This document shows, piece after piece, positions 1 to 7,213 of a DNA stretch of 13,664 nt. This stretch comes from Bacteroidetes bacterium UBA6063. Its GTDB lineage: Bacteria > Bacteroidota > Bacteroidia > NS11-12g > UBA9320. The stretch's first letter is position 1. Each line of letters opens with the position of its first letter. Location: contig DIYD01000079.1 of NCBI GenBank assembly GCA_002428905.1, positions 1 to 13,664 on the forward strand. Reading direction: 5' to 3'. The position numbers and the translations under genes are program-made. Below the pieces are notes generated by a model. The model saw only the letters and a list, made by a program, of their open reading frames with translations, made no database searches and was not told the origin of the DNA.

Positions 1-115
1 GTACGTGCCGTGTCTTGGTTGCACCGCAGAGAATTTGTACTTCTATGTAATTGTTTGGAAGCACCTTGGAGACGGTCGTTACGAATACGTAAACGGTAAA
101 GAATTCAAGAAGTAA
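1..115 (+). CDS. C-terminal end of an unrecognised protein (5' truncated)
   Basis: An open frame entering from the left edge (first full codon at base 2) runs 37 codons to a TAA at 113-115. The visible tail is rich in aromatic and hydrophobic residues (motif NLYFYVIVWKHLGDG) and ends in a basic EFKK. The alternating aromatic/beta-like pattern followed by a polar turn would suit the end of a beta-sandwich domain, for example a secreted-protein sorting domain, but no diagnostic signature is present, so I assign no function. Thirty-seven open codons could occur by chance, though the codon choice resembles the neighbouring genes. The gene is on the same strand as the glycyl-tRNA synthetase and separated from it by 180 bases, so it is probably a separate transcription unit. 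Confidence 0.45.
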   Translation, partial: YVPCLGCTAENLYFYVIVWKHLGDGRYEYVNGKEFKK

Positions 116-178
116 TTGGAGTTTTACATCCAGGTTATATCTGATCTGGTGATGTTTCAAAGAGAACAGGTTAACGTT

Positions 179-196
179 ACGCTAGAGGCGTGTTTT
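179..196 (+). terminator. Weak candidate intrinsic terminator
   Basis: ACGC / GCGT arms (179-182 and 188-191) with a 5-base loop can be extended by one T-G pair, and the run TTTT follows at 193-196. The short stem makes this marginal. Its position, 64 bases after the stop of the truncated gene and before the synthetase, is right for a terminator. Nothing else recognisable is seen in the 116-295 spacer. Confidence 0.2.
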
Positions 197-268
197 CTCA
201 AAGTAGGGCGAGCTTAACATGCGACTATAAATTTCTTGCCTTCGAACTCAAAATAGTAGAAGAAATGA

Positions 269-276
269 TAGTTTTG
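269..276 (+). promoter_or_regulatory. Candidate Bacteroidota -7 box for glyQS
   Basis: TAGTTTTG fits the TAnnTTTG -7 consensus known for Bacteroidota primary sigma promoters. Nineteen bases lie between it and the ATG at 296, the same spacing as the box ahead of the aldehyde dehydrogenase at 13573. No clear -33 TTG is seen at the expected distance, and chance matches to this six-base consensus are expected in a window this size. Confidence 0.4.
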
Positions 277-295
277 CCACGCAAAACGAATTTTC

Positions 296-1831
296 ATGTC
301 AGAAGAACTTTTTAAGAACGTTATTTCCCACGCCAAGGAGTATGGTTTCGTGTTTCAGAGTAGTGAGGTTTACGATGGTTTAGCCGCGGTATACGACTAT
401 GGCCAGAATGGAGTAGAGCTCAAGAAAAATCTACGCGAATACTGGTGGAAAAGCATGGTGCAGCTGCATGAAAACATCGTTGGTGTCGATGCTGCTATCT
501 TCATGCATCCAAAGGTGTGGAAGGCCAGCGGTCACGTAGATGGGTTTAACGATCCAATGATCGATAATAAAGATTCAAAAAAGAGGTATCGTGCGGATGT
601 ATTGATCGAAGAGTATCAGGAGAAATACCGGGTTAAGAATCAAAAAGAAATAACAAAAGCGAAGAAACGATTTGGTGATGCATTTGATGAGGCACAGTTT
701 GTGGCCACTAATCCGAACATCAAACGGAACAACGCTAAAATAGAAGAGATCGACGCCCGATTGAAAGAAGGGTTGGAAAGCGGTGAGCTTCATAAGATTA
801 AAGAACTCATTGAGGAATTGGGTATCGCCTGTCCCGTGTCTGGGAGTAAAAACTGGACTGAGGTTCGTCAGTTTAACCTCATGTACAGCACGCAAATGAG
901 TGCAACAGACGGTGAAAGTCAGATCTACTTGCGACCGGAGACGGCACAGGGAATCTTTGTGAATTATCTGAATGTTCAAAAGACCGGAAGAATGCGTTTG
1001 CCGTTTGGTATTGCTCAAACGGGTAAAGCCTTTCGAAATGAAATTGTAGCACGTCAGTTCATCATGCGCATGAAGGAGTTTGAGCAAATGGAGATGCAAT
1101 TTTTTGTGCAACCCGGTGAGGAAATGAAGTGGTACGCCTACTGGAAAGAACATCGGTTGAAGTGGCATAAAAACCTGGGTATTGATGATTCCAAATACCG
1201 TTATCACGATCACGTGAAACTGGCACACTACGCCAATGCAGCGGTTGACATCGAATACGAATTCCCATTTGGTTTCAAAGAAGTAGAAGGTATTCATTCC
1301 CGCACCGATTTCGACTTAAAGCAACACGAAGAGTATACAGGCAAGAAGCTACGTTATTTTGATAATGAGCGCAATGAGAGCTACGTGCCCTACGTGGTTG
1401 AGACGTCTATCGGACTTGACCGTATGTTCCTGGTTTTATTGACGAATTCACTTCAGGAAGAAGATTTGGGTGACGGTAAATCACGAACTGTTTTACGACT
1501 ACCTGCAGCATTAGCACCGAATCAATGCGCTATTTTGCCCGTTGTGAAGAAAGATGGACTTTCTGAAGTAGCTCGGGAGATTTACAACAAATTACGCATC
1601 GATTTCAACTGTTTTTATGAAGAAAAAGATGCCATAGGTAAGCGATACCGCCGTCAGGACGCCATCGGTACCCCGATTTGCATTACCGTTGATCACCAAA
1701 CAAAGGAGGACAATACCGTTACCATCCGTTTCCGTGATTCTATGGAGCAAAAACGTGTGGCGATCGATGAACTTGAGGGTATTATTTCGAAAGAAGTGAG
1801 CATGAAGGCCTTGTTGAAAGGTTTGCTATAA
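296..1831 (+). CDS. glyQS: Glycine--tRNA ligase, single-chain dimeric type
   Basis: This is a class II aminoacyl-tRNA synthetase that charges tRNA-Gly with glycine using ATP in the cytoplasm. It is 511 aa, the normal size for the alpha2 (eukaryote/archaea/Bacteroidota-type) enzyme and unlike the alpha2beta2 GlyQ/GlyS form. Visible features: an N-terminal catalytic segment beginning with a typical GFVFQSSEVYDGLAAVYDYG (residues 17-36); a lysine/glutamate-rich helical insertion at about 95-175; the glycine-site signature RPETAQGIF (213-221); motif 2 around FRNEI (246-250), followed by EFEQMEMQFF (261-270); motif 3 GLDRMFLVLL (373-382); and a C-terminal anticodon-binding domain (about 400-500) with RYRRQDAIGTP (450-460). 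The ATG follows an A-rich stretch with no Shine-Dalgarno, as is usual in the phylum. The gene ends convergent with, and overlapping by 6 bases, the next gene on the minus strand. The product is intact and confidently identified. Confidence 0.98.
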   Translation: MSEELFKNVISHAKEYGFVFQSSEVYDGLAAVYDYGQNGVELKKNLREYWWKSMVQLHENIVGVDAAIFMHPKVWKASGHVDGFNDPMIDNKDSKKRYRADVLIEEYQEKYRVKNQKEITKAKKRFGDAFDEAQFVATNPNIKRNNAKIEEIDARLKEGLESGELHKIKELIEELGIACPVSGSKNWTEVRQFNLMYSTQMSATDGESQIYLRPETAQGIFVNYLNVQKTGRMRLPFGIAQTGKAFRNEIVARQFIMRMKEFEQMEMQFFVQPGEEMKWYAYWKEHRLKWHKNLGIDDSKYRYHDHVKLAHYANAAVDIEYEFPFGFKEVEGIHSRTDFDLKQHEEYTGKKLRYFDNERNESYVPYVVETSIGLDRMFLVLLTNSLQEEDLGDGKSRTVLRLPAALAPNQCAILPVVKKDGLSEVAREIYNKLRIDFNCFYEEKDAIGKRYRRQDAIGTPICITVDHQTKEDNTVTIRFRDSMEQKRVAIDELEGIISKEVSMKALLKGLL

Positions 1832-2359
1832 CACATTCCAGTTCCCCTTTTTTAGTTTCAACCGTTCATATTGCGCAAGCTTACTACCTGCTGTCAGAAC
1901 AATACTGGAGCCCATAAATAGGTACAGGTTACCCTGAACCTGATCCTTTTCCAGGTGATGGATATTCGCGGCTTCGTAAAGCGTTGAGGTGGTAGCCACT
2001 GTCATACCCAGAGAACCCATAAAACCAAGCGTTTGTCCAATGATTGCTTTGGTTCTTGAACCTCCATAAAGACCAATGGTTTTAATATCTGATATGGCAT
2101 AAACGAGTTTTTTTTTGCCTTTAGCAACCCAAATACTATCGTTCTGTTTTCGAATAAAACGCCCACTGACAGATGACCAGAACCCCAGTTCCAGCACAAT
2201 TGGATCATCCGTACTTACGGTATATCGAATTTTTTGATCAGTGCGTTCGATTGTCATGCTATCGGGTTTCGATGTGCTCGCCGATGAGCGATAAGGAAAC
2301 ATCGCGATGCATACCGCGCATAAAAGAACCTGAATAGATAGTTGGATTGAATTTTTCAT
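1826..2359 (-). CDS. Exported protein of unknown function, paralogue of its upstream neighbour
   Basis: 177 aa, no family recognised. The N-terminus is a signal peptide (MKNS, then a hydrophobic stretch at about 5-20, with a likely cut after the SSA at residues 25-27). A beta-rich middle follows, with V64-S-G-R-F, NDSIWV (73-78), a central LYG (97-99), GQ (108-109) and MGS (114-116). Two hydrophobic segments (about 106-124 and 145-158) and a basic end (KLKKGNW) complete it. Residues 64-116 align without gaps to residues 59-111 of the protein encoded at 2468-2995, with about 17 of 53 identical, so the two are tandem duplicates that have diverged. The 108-base gap between them holds no obvious promoter or terminator, so they may be co-transcribed. 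The DSI-V strand pattern resembles small lineage-specific Bacteroidota proteins in which a short beta domain precedes membrane-associated helices. The role is unknown; location is periplasm or membrane. The TAG stop lies inside the 3' end of the glycyl-tRNA synthetase gene. Confidence 0.85.
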   Translation of the reverse strand: MKNSIQLSIQVLLCAVCIAMFPYRSSASTSKPDSMTIERTDQKIRYTVSTDDPIVLELGFWSSVSGRFIRKQNDSIWVAKGKKKLVYAISDIKTIGLYGGSRTKAIIGQTLGFMGSLGMTVATTSTLYEAANIHHLEKDQVQGNLYLFMGSSIVLTAGSKLAQYERLKLKKGNWNVL

Positions 2360-2467
2360 AAAATGTTGTTTTAAGCTCTAACGCTTCAGCCGTTTCGGTA
2401 GTGCGCTAATTTGATAACTGTAGGAGTAGTTGATCTAAATGTCCATGCTCATTTGAGCAAAGGCAGT

Positions 2468-2995
2468 TTACGTATTTGTCAGCACCCATCTGGAATGCAG
2501 TTTGAGTTGTTTTCCACTCAATGTTCGCCCTACCAAAAACAAAACGGCACCGGAGGCAGCGTAAGTCACGGCAAGAGGATAAAACATCTCACTTTTACGG
2601 TGGTAAACCAATCGCTGTATGAGGTCGTTGCCAATTGCAGTGGCGGAGGAAGCTATTGCTGAACTCCCCATAATGGTCATGTTTTGTCCCACTGTGCGCA
2701 GTACCTGTTTTTGTCCATACAGGTGGAGTGAGTAGACGTCTTTTAATCCGAGTATGTAATACGACTGTTTGGCAAAGACCGCGATACTGTCGCCTTGGGC
2801 TTCCATAAAAACACCCTTGACTACAAAACCATTTTTCTGTTTGATCCGCATGTAGTCTCCAGAATGCAATACAAGTGCCTTGTCTTTTTTGATGTGATTG
2901 AACACAAGGGAATCTGTTCCAGTAGAGCAAAGTCCCGTTGAAACCGTAATGCCAAACAACAGGCAAACCAGGGTGACATATAGAATATTTTTCAT
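2468..2995 (-). CDS. Exported protein of unknown function, paralogue of its downstream neighbour
   Basis: 175 aa, no family recognised. An uncleaved or cleavable signal sequence covers about residues 4-22 (MKNILYVTLVCLLFG...). The cysteine at 23 (STGLC) does not fit a lipobox well, so I do not call it a lipoprotein. The middle carries the same scaffold as its neighbour: V59-K-G-V-F, GDSIAV (68-73), a central LYG (92-94), VGQ (102-104) and MGS (109-111), followed by a small-residue segment (ASSATA), a second hydrophobic segment (about 138-157) and a Lys/Trp-containing tail. It is the 5' member of the tandem pair. A 13-base inverted repeat lies 28 bases upstream of its start. A methyltransferase gene precedes it by 72 bases on the same strand. 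Function is unknown. The shared DSI-V / LYG / GQ / MGS pattern is direct evidence of homology between the two proteins only. Confidence 0.85.
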   Translation of the reverse strand: MKNILYVTLVCLLFGITVSTGLCSTGTDSLVFNHIKKDKALVLHSGDYMRIKQKNGFVVKGVFMEAQGDSIAVFAKQSYYILGLKDVYSLHLYGQKQVLRTVGQNMTIMGSSAIASSATAIGNDLIQRLVYHRKSEMFYPLAVTYAASGAVLFLVGRTLSGKQLKLHSRWVLTNT

Positions 2996-3023
2996 AGTGA
3001 TGCCTTTTCGACCTGTTACGATT

Positions 3024-3036
3024 CAAGTCTCACTTG
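3024..3036. promoter_or_regulatory. Short perfect inverted repeat upstream of the tandem paralogues
   Basis: CAAGT-CTC-ACTTG, 5-base arms around a 3-base centre, in the 72-base spacer between the methyltransferase stop and the start at 2995. It could be an operator or part of a weak hairpin ending the methyltransferase transcript. No T-run follows on either strand, which argues against a classical terminator. Short enough to be chance. Confidence 0.25.
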
Positions 3037-3067
3037 GTTACATTACGAGGATGAAAATGTAGGATAA

Positions 3068-3685
3068 TTAGCGCCGAAAAACGCCAAACGTAAAGTGTTG
3101 GATGGTGTCGAAAGGCGTGTGATGGTCTTCGTTAAAGGTCTTGACTTCGTTTAACTCGTGGAAGCAGTCAATCAGTTCATTTTGAGCGTATTGGCTGATT
3201 GGGATACCACTACATTTTAAGGGACCTTTCTCAGAAAATGTCCCAATGATAAGGTGGCCGGATGTGGCCAGCCCCGTATTCAAAGCCGACTTATACTGCT
3301 CAATGTCATTTTTAGTTGTTAGGAAGTGAAATACAGCACGATCGTGCCAAACCTCGTATTGACTATCAGGAATAAAAGATGTAATGTCTGAAACAATCCA
3401 GTGTACGTTATCCGCCTGATCACCAAGCCGTTTTTTTGCTCGATCTATCGCATTGGCTGATATATCCAACACAGTAATATTGGTATAGCCGAGTTGCAAC
3501 AGGTTGTCTAGAAGAAATCCGTCTCCTCCACCAATATCAATAATGGGAGCATCCTTGTTCAGGTTTAGTGCGGCAATGAGATCTAGCGAAGTGTGCGGCA
3601 TTGGCTGGTACCAACTCACTTCGGTAAGTTGCTTTTTCGAATAAATATCTTCCCAGTGTTTCTTGCTGTTAAATCCGTTTGTCAT
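3068..3685 (-). CDS. Class I SAM-dependent methyltransferase, substrate unknown
   Basis: 205 aa with a complete Rossmann-type methyltransferase fold. Motif I is IIDIGGGDGFL (48-58), binding the methionine part of SAM. The acidic residue after strand 2 is in VLDIS (72-76), binding the ribose. IVSDIT (97-102) is the adenine-side motif, and WHDRAVFHFL (113-122) is the post-III segment. The N-terminal HWEDIYSKK...VSWYQP (10-28) and the GTFSEKGPLKCSG loop (148-160) mark a specific, widespread bacterial subfamily, often annotated only as a class I or type 12 methyltransferase and loosely related to TehB-like enzymes. The acceptor is not known for this subfamily to my knowledge. The protein is cytosolic, with no signal peptide or membrane segment. 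It lies on the minus strand between the membrane protein upstream (83-base gap) and the paralogue pair downstream. No clear promoter is seen; TATTTTCG-like sequence in the upstream gap is a poor match. Confidence 0.92.
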   Translation of the reverse strand: MTNGFNSKKHWEDIYSKKQLTEVSWYQPMPHTSLDLIAALNLNKDAPIIDIGGGDGFLLDNLLQLGYTNITVLDISANAIDRAKKRLGDQADNVHWIVSDITSFIPDSQYEVWHDRAVFHFLTTKNDIEQYKSALNTGLATSGHLIIGTFSEKGPLKCSGIPISQYAQNELIDCFHELNEVKTFNEDHHTPFDTIQHFTFGVFRR

Positions 3686-3768
3686 AAACTCAGGTTATGC
3701 CAGCGAAAATACACGTACTCTAGAGATCATATCTAATTAATTGGCACCAGGCGATATCACCGACCACG

Positions 3769-4461
3769 TTAAGACGCTCGATCGGTGGTGAAGTGTTCAT
3801 CCGGATTGATGTTTCCTTCTACAATCCGATTTACACGCGGCTGGATAAACCAAACCCCGATGTAATAGAACCAAATGAGGAAGAATTCGCCAATAGACTC
3901 AGGTTTGCCTGGTTTGTCTCCATGCTCGATCATTTTTATGGTCTTGCCAGTAAAGTAATGGCAGTACAACGTGAATACTGCGGAAATTAGGGAGAGCGGG
4001 ATTATCATAAAGAAACGCCCGAAATATTTGATTACGTCATCGTCCGGAACTTCTCCATCTTCCGCTGCCCTTGCAAATTCCACAAAAGAGTCCATGGAGT
4101 CAGCTGCCAGGTAAAGCACTGCGAAAAGCATGGCCACCGATAAAATCATAAACCACTTAAACAGATTGAGATTCATGCCGTGTCCACTGGGCAACTTATC
4201 GTGCAATCCCACCGATATACTCCACTGCCAAAGAGAGTGGAGCAGTAATGGCAGCATGGCCAGAAGATAGAACCATTTGAGTTGGTCAAAAATCGCAAAG
4301 ATCATTTCAGGATCAGGTTCTTCTGTGGGTTCCATCTGCATGCTCAACCCTATAATCGAAGTGAAAAAGGATCCCATAACACCAAAATATGCCATTAACG
4401 GAAGGGCAAACATGATAAGAAATAGTTGCCAGTGTTTGGCTTTTAATAATGCGTTAATCAT
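3769..4461 (-). CDS. Multi-pass inner-membrane protein of unknown function
   Basis: 230 aa, no family recognised with confidence. About five hydrophobic segments are visible: 11-38, 61-82, 101-121, 148-170 and 191-208. Between the first two lies an acidic loop (PTEEPDPE, 45-52), and between the third and fourth another acidic loop (AAEDGEVPDDD, 132-142). Conserved-looking features are LWQWSISVGLHDKLP (77-91) and the C-terminal IGVWFIQPRVNRIV (201-214). The latter end is a pattern I associate with uncharacterised Bacteroidota membrane proteins. There is no transporter signature or catalytic motif. The start lies only 5 bases after the stop of the DUF1801-like gene, so the two are very likely one operon, with the small soluble protein first. 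Confidence 0.85.
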   Translation of the reverse strand: MINALLKAKHWQLFLIMFALPLMAYFGVMGSFFTSIIGLSMQMEPTEEPDPEMIFAIFDQLKWFYLLAMLPLLLHSLWQWSISVGLHDKLPSGHGMNLNLFKWFMILSVAMLFAVLYLAADSMDSFVEFARAAEDGEVPDDDVIKYFGRFFMIIPLSLISAVFTLYCHYFTGKTIKMIEHGDKPGKPESIGEFFLIWFYYIGVWFIQPRVNRIVEGNINPDEHFTTDRAS

Positions 4462-4466
4462 AATAT

Positions 4467-4850
4467 TTACTTGGTTAACCAGCCCTGATCTTGATACAGC
4501 TTTACACCATGATCAATCATAGACTGAAAGTTTTCTAAGATTTGGTCGTCCAGAAATCTAACATGAAAACACGATTTGCCTTTTAGAAACTTTTGTGCCT
4601 CAGGACTTACTCTACCTTCAAAATCATCTTTATTCGTATATATCGGAAAGAAATACAGACGAACGTCTTTAGGCTTTGGGACAACACTTGCAAAATAAAA
4701 TCCATCGACCTGTTGCTTTCCCTGCATTGTTGGGATCGTACCATGTACCTCGAATTGCTTGTCGGTGTTTTTGATGATGTTGAATTTGGATTCGTGAACC
4801 AACAGGGCGTTAGTCAATGCTTCCTTAATCGTGTTAATGTCTTTTGTCAT
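4467..4850 (-). CDS. DUF1801-like small cytosolic protein
   Basis: 127 aa from the ATG at 4848-4850. A longer frame extends to 4937, but its extra 29 residues (hydrophobic then basic) do not look like this family, and the shorter start gives a normal length. The C-terminal half carries the recognisable signature: VRLYFFPIYTN (63-73), SPEAQKFLKGKSCFHVR (82-98) and GVKLYQDQGW (115-124). This is the pattern of DUF1801/YdhG-type proteins, a fold related to frataxin-like iron chaperones, although iron binding cannot be inferred from this sequence. It is the first gene of a likely two-gene operon with the membrane protein (5-base gap) and is divergent from the phosphate transporter. The family name is from memory of the motif; function is unproven. 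Confidence 0.85.
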   Translation of the reverse strand: MTKDINTIKEALTNALLVHESKFNIIKNTDKQFEVHGTIPTMQGKQQVDGFYFASVVPKPKDVRLYFFPIYTNKDDFEGRVSPEAQKFLKGKSCFHVRFLDDQILENFQSMIDHGVKLYQDQGWLTK

Positions 4851-4855
4851 CCGAT

Positions 4856-4863
4856 CAAAATTA
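4856..4863 (-). promoter_or_regulatory. Candidate -7 box for the DUF1801-like/membrane protein operon
   Basis: On the minus strand this reads TAATTTTG, an exact TAnnTTTG match. Only 5 bases separate it from the ATG at 4850, so transcription from it would give a leaderless or nearly leaderless mRNA. It may instead be a chance match. Confidence 0.3.
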
Positions 4864-4908
4864 AGAATTCTAGCGACAATTCGGTAGCGTATTATTACGA
4901 GGTTTAAC

Positions 4909-4944
4909 GTTATAATAACATACCTGGCTGCTGTCAACTGACAG
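4909..4944. promoter_or_regulatory. Two palindromes in the divergent spacer before the phosphate transporter
   Basis: GTTAT-A-ATAAC (4909-4919) and CTGTCA-AC-TGACAG (4931-4944) lie 12 bases apart in the 119-base spacer between divergent genes. The 14-base second palindrome is the better operator candidate: perfect 6-base arms and 26 bases upstream of the transporter ATG. No known regulator is assigned. Confidence 0.35.
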
Positions 4945-4969
4945 AGGATGTACTACTTTGCATCGCGTA

Positions 4970-7213
4970 ATGCCTGATTTTTATTCCATCGTTGTGTTTT
5001 TGCTGTTTACGCTGGCCATAGTGGATTTGGTGGTGGGTGTAAGTAATGATGCGGTAAACTTTTTGAACTCTTCTATCGGGTCAAGAGTAGCAACACGCAG
5101 GGTGATTATGATTGTCGCCAGTGCTGGAATTCTTGCCGGATCTCTATTTTCAAACGGCATGATGGATGTTGCGCGAAACGGTGTATTTAATCCTGAACTC
5201 TTCCACTTCAATCAGGTCATGGTGATTTTTATAGCCGTAATGATCACCGACATCATTCTACTGGATGTCTTCAATACGTTTGGATTACCTACTTCAACCA
5301 CAGTGTCTATAGTTTTCGAGCTGTTAGGTGCTGCGGTGTGTATAACTCTCATCCATTTAGTGCGCACCGAAGGTGCTATTTCTGCCCTGCCTGAACATAT
5401 CAATACAACTAAGGCTTTTGCAATTATATCCGGTATCTTTTTGTCTATACTCATTGCGTTTACTGTTGGAGCGTTTGTACAGTATGTAACCCGTATCATT
5501 TTTTCATTTAACTATCTCAATAAACCTGTTGCAACTATTGTTTGGGCTGCTCTTGCGCTTTCATCTCTTACGTACTTTCTTGTTTTTAAGGGGCTCAGAG
5601 GTGCATCTTTTATGACAGTAAGTTCGATGGACTGGTTGAAAGAAAACGTTGTGATACTTATGACGACCGTTGTGGCAGGATATGCACTGGTGAGTTTTAT
5701 CCTCATGCGATTTAAGGTTAATGTTTTTCGCATTATTGTTTTGTTCGGAACGTTCTCCCTGGCCATGGCCTTTGCAGGAAATGACCTTGTCAATTTCATT
5801 GGTGTGCCCCTGGCCGGGCTTGAGTCTTTTGCCAGTTGGTCGGGTAGTGGTGCTTCACCCGAGTTACATAGTGCAGCATTTTTGAAAGAACCGGTTCGTG
5901 CAGACAGCTTAATTCTGATAGGTGCAGGTATGGTAATGATACTGACCTTATGGTTTTCGAAAAAGGCGCAGTCAGTCACCGAGACGGAGGTGAATCTAGG
6001 GAGGCAATCGGAAGGCTATGAACGTTTCGATACCAATGGTCTTGCACGTTGGTTGGTGCGAACTTCAGTCCGCACATCAACCCGGTTAGGGCAACTAATT
6101 CCCACGAACTGGTCAACTAATATTAACGCCCGTTTTGATCAATCTCAACGCATTGATACCAAAGCTTCGTTCGATTTGGTGCGAGCTTCGGTAAACCTTA
6201 CCACGGCCAGTGTGCTTATCGCTCTTGCAACTTCCTTAAAGTTACCACTGTCCACAACGTATGTGAGCTTTATGGTGGCGATGGGTACTTCGCTTGCCGA
6301 TCGTTCATGGGGGCGAGATAGTGCTGTATATCGAATTTCTGGTGTTGTAAATGTTGTGGGTGGATGGTTCGCAACCGCTTTGATTGCATTCACGGTTTCA
6401 GCCGTGTTTGCAGCCTTGATTTATTTCTTTCAGCTCTCGGCACTGATGCTCCTGGTATTACTTGCAGGTGTCTTGATTTATCGAACTCAACGCATACACA
6501 AGGCACGAGAAAAAAAGGCCGGGAAGTATACTGCCGATGCCGAGGATGCCAACCATTCCTCAAAAAGTCAGCAGGAGGAAGTGGGAGAGCGTATTGCGCA
6601 CATTACAGTTGAAACAGCCAGTTTACTGAATCGCGCCATAAGAGGTTTGTTGCAAGAAAAGCGTGAATCAGAATCTGGTTGCCTTGCACGGGTGGCCGTG
6701 TTGAAAGAACAAAACGAAGTATTTAATCACGCCTTGCTGCAAAATATTCGTAAACGAGCGAAATCGAATGAGGCATCTTCCCCGTTGTATTTAATGGTAT
6801 ACGAATACGAACAGGATATTATCCAGTCACTGGACTACATCTGTAGCGAATGCCACATGCATATTGAAAACAGCCACGAAGTGTTACAGGGACGGGAAAG
6901 AAATACATTGGAGATGACTGTTGAAGAGGTGAGTTCCTACCTGGAGGCTGTAAAGGAGCGATTCACAGGTCAGCATTTGGCTAGCTTTGATGTGTTGGTT
7001 GCACAGAAAAAGCAGCTTATTGGTACCATCGAAAGCCGACTTGACGACCTAATGCAGGTCGCAAAGAATGATCGCATAAACGATCGGGGGGTAATGTTAA
7101 CAGTGAACCTACTCCTGGAGTTCAAGGCAATTATTGCCATATCTACCCGTTTTGTGAAGTTTTATTCCAAACAACAGCCGTTACCTGAACCAAAGGAACA
7201 GATGGTCAACTAG
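4970..7213 (+). CDS. pit: PiT-family inorganic phosphate transporter with a long cytoplasmic PhoU-like tail
   Basis: 747 aa from the ATG at 4970; a TTG four codons upstream is less likely. It imports inorganic phosphate with a cation across the inner membrane (PHO4/PiT family). The family's inverted repeat is visible. The first half has GVSNDAVNFLN (23-33) and TFGLPTSTTVS (103-113); the second half has AFAGNDLVNFIGVPLAG (267-283) and LKLPLSTTYVSFM (424-436). Around ten or more hydrophobic segments lie between residues 5 and 508. An amphipathic, charged loop (about 333-400) separates the second-half motifs. After the last helix and a basic linker (about 508-530), the remaining 200 residues are soluble and helical, with heptad-like Leu/Ile spacing that resembles the PhoU-type regulatory bundle. 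Such tailed PiT proteins are common in Bacteroidota. The canonical GANDVAN motif is altered to SNDAVNF and GNDLVNF, keeping the Asn-Asp pair. The gene overlaps the convergent acetyltransferase by 4 bases. Confidence 0.93.
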   Translation: MPDFYSIVVFLLFTLAIVDLVVGVSNDAVNFLNSSIGSRVATRRVIMIVASAGILAGSLFSNGMMDVARNGVFNPELFHFNQVMVIFIAVMITDIILLDVFNTFGLPTSTTVSIVFELLGAAVCITLIHLVRTEGAISALPEHINTTKAFAIISGIFLSILIAFTVGAFVQYVTRIIFSFNYLNKPVATIVWAALALSSLTYFLVFKGLRGASFMTVSSMDWLKENVVILMTTVVAGYALVSFILMRFKVNVFRIIVLFGTFSLAMAFAGNDLVNFIGVPLAGLESFASWSGSGASPELHSAAFLKEPVRADSLILIGAGMVMILTLWFSKKAQSVTETEVNLGRQSEGYERFDTNGLARWLVRTSVRTSTRLGQLIPTNWSTNINARFDQSQRIDTKASFDLVRASVNLTTASVLIALATSLKLPLSTTYVSFMVAMGTSLADRSWGRDSAVYRISGVVNVVGGWFATALIAFTVSAVFAALIYFFQLSALMLLVLLAGVLIYRTQRIHKAREKKAGKYTADAEDANHSSKSQQEEVGERIAHITVETASLLNRAIRGLLQEKRESESGCLARVAVLKEQNEVFNHALLQNIRKRAKSNEASSPLYLMVYEYEQDIIQSLDYICSECHMHIENSHEVLQGRERNTLEMTVEEVSSYLEAVKERFTGQHLASFDVLVAQKKQLIGTIESRLDDLMQVAKNDRINDRGVMLTVNLLLEFKAIIAISTRFVKFYSKQQPLPEPKEQMVN

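Noticed and set aside
116..295. T-box or other tRNA-sensing leader before the glycyl-tRNA synthetase
   Set aside because: No T-box core or specifier structure is visible, and such leaders are not expected in this phylum.
575..1297. 240-codon minus-strand open frame inside the glycyl-tRNA synthetase gene
   Set aside because: It lies opposite a highly conserved gene, its protein has no recognisable pattern, and long antisense frames are common opposite genes with this codon use.
4851..4937. N-terminal extension of the DUF1801-like protein
   Set aside because: The 29 extra residues are unlike the family; the ATG at 4850 gives the usual length.
5512..5979. 155-codon minus-strand open frame opposite the phosphate transporter
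   Set aside because: Low-complexity Thr/Ile-rich product typical of the shadow of a membrane-protein gene; no start context.
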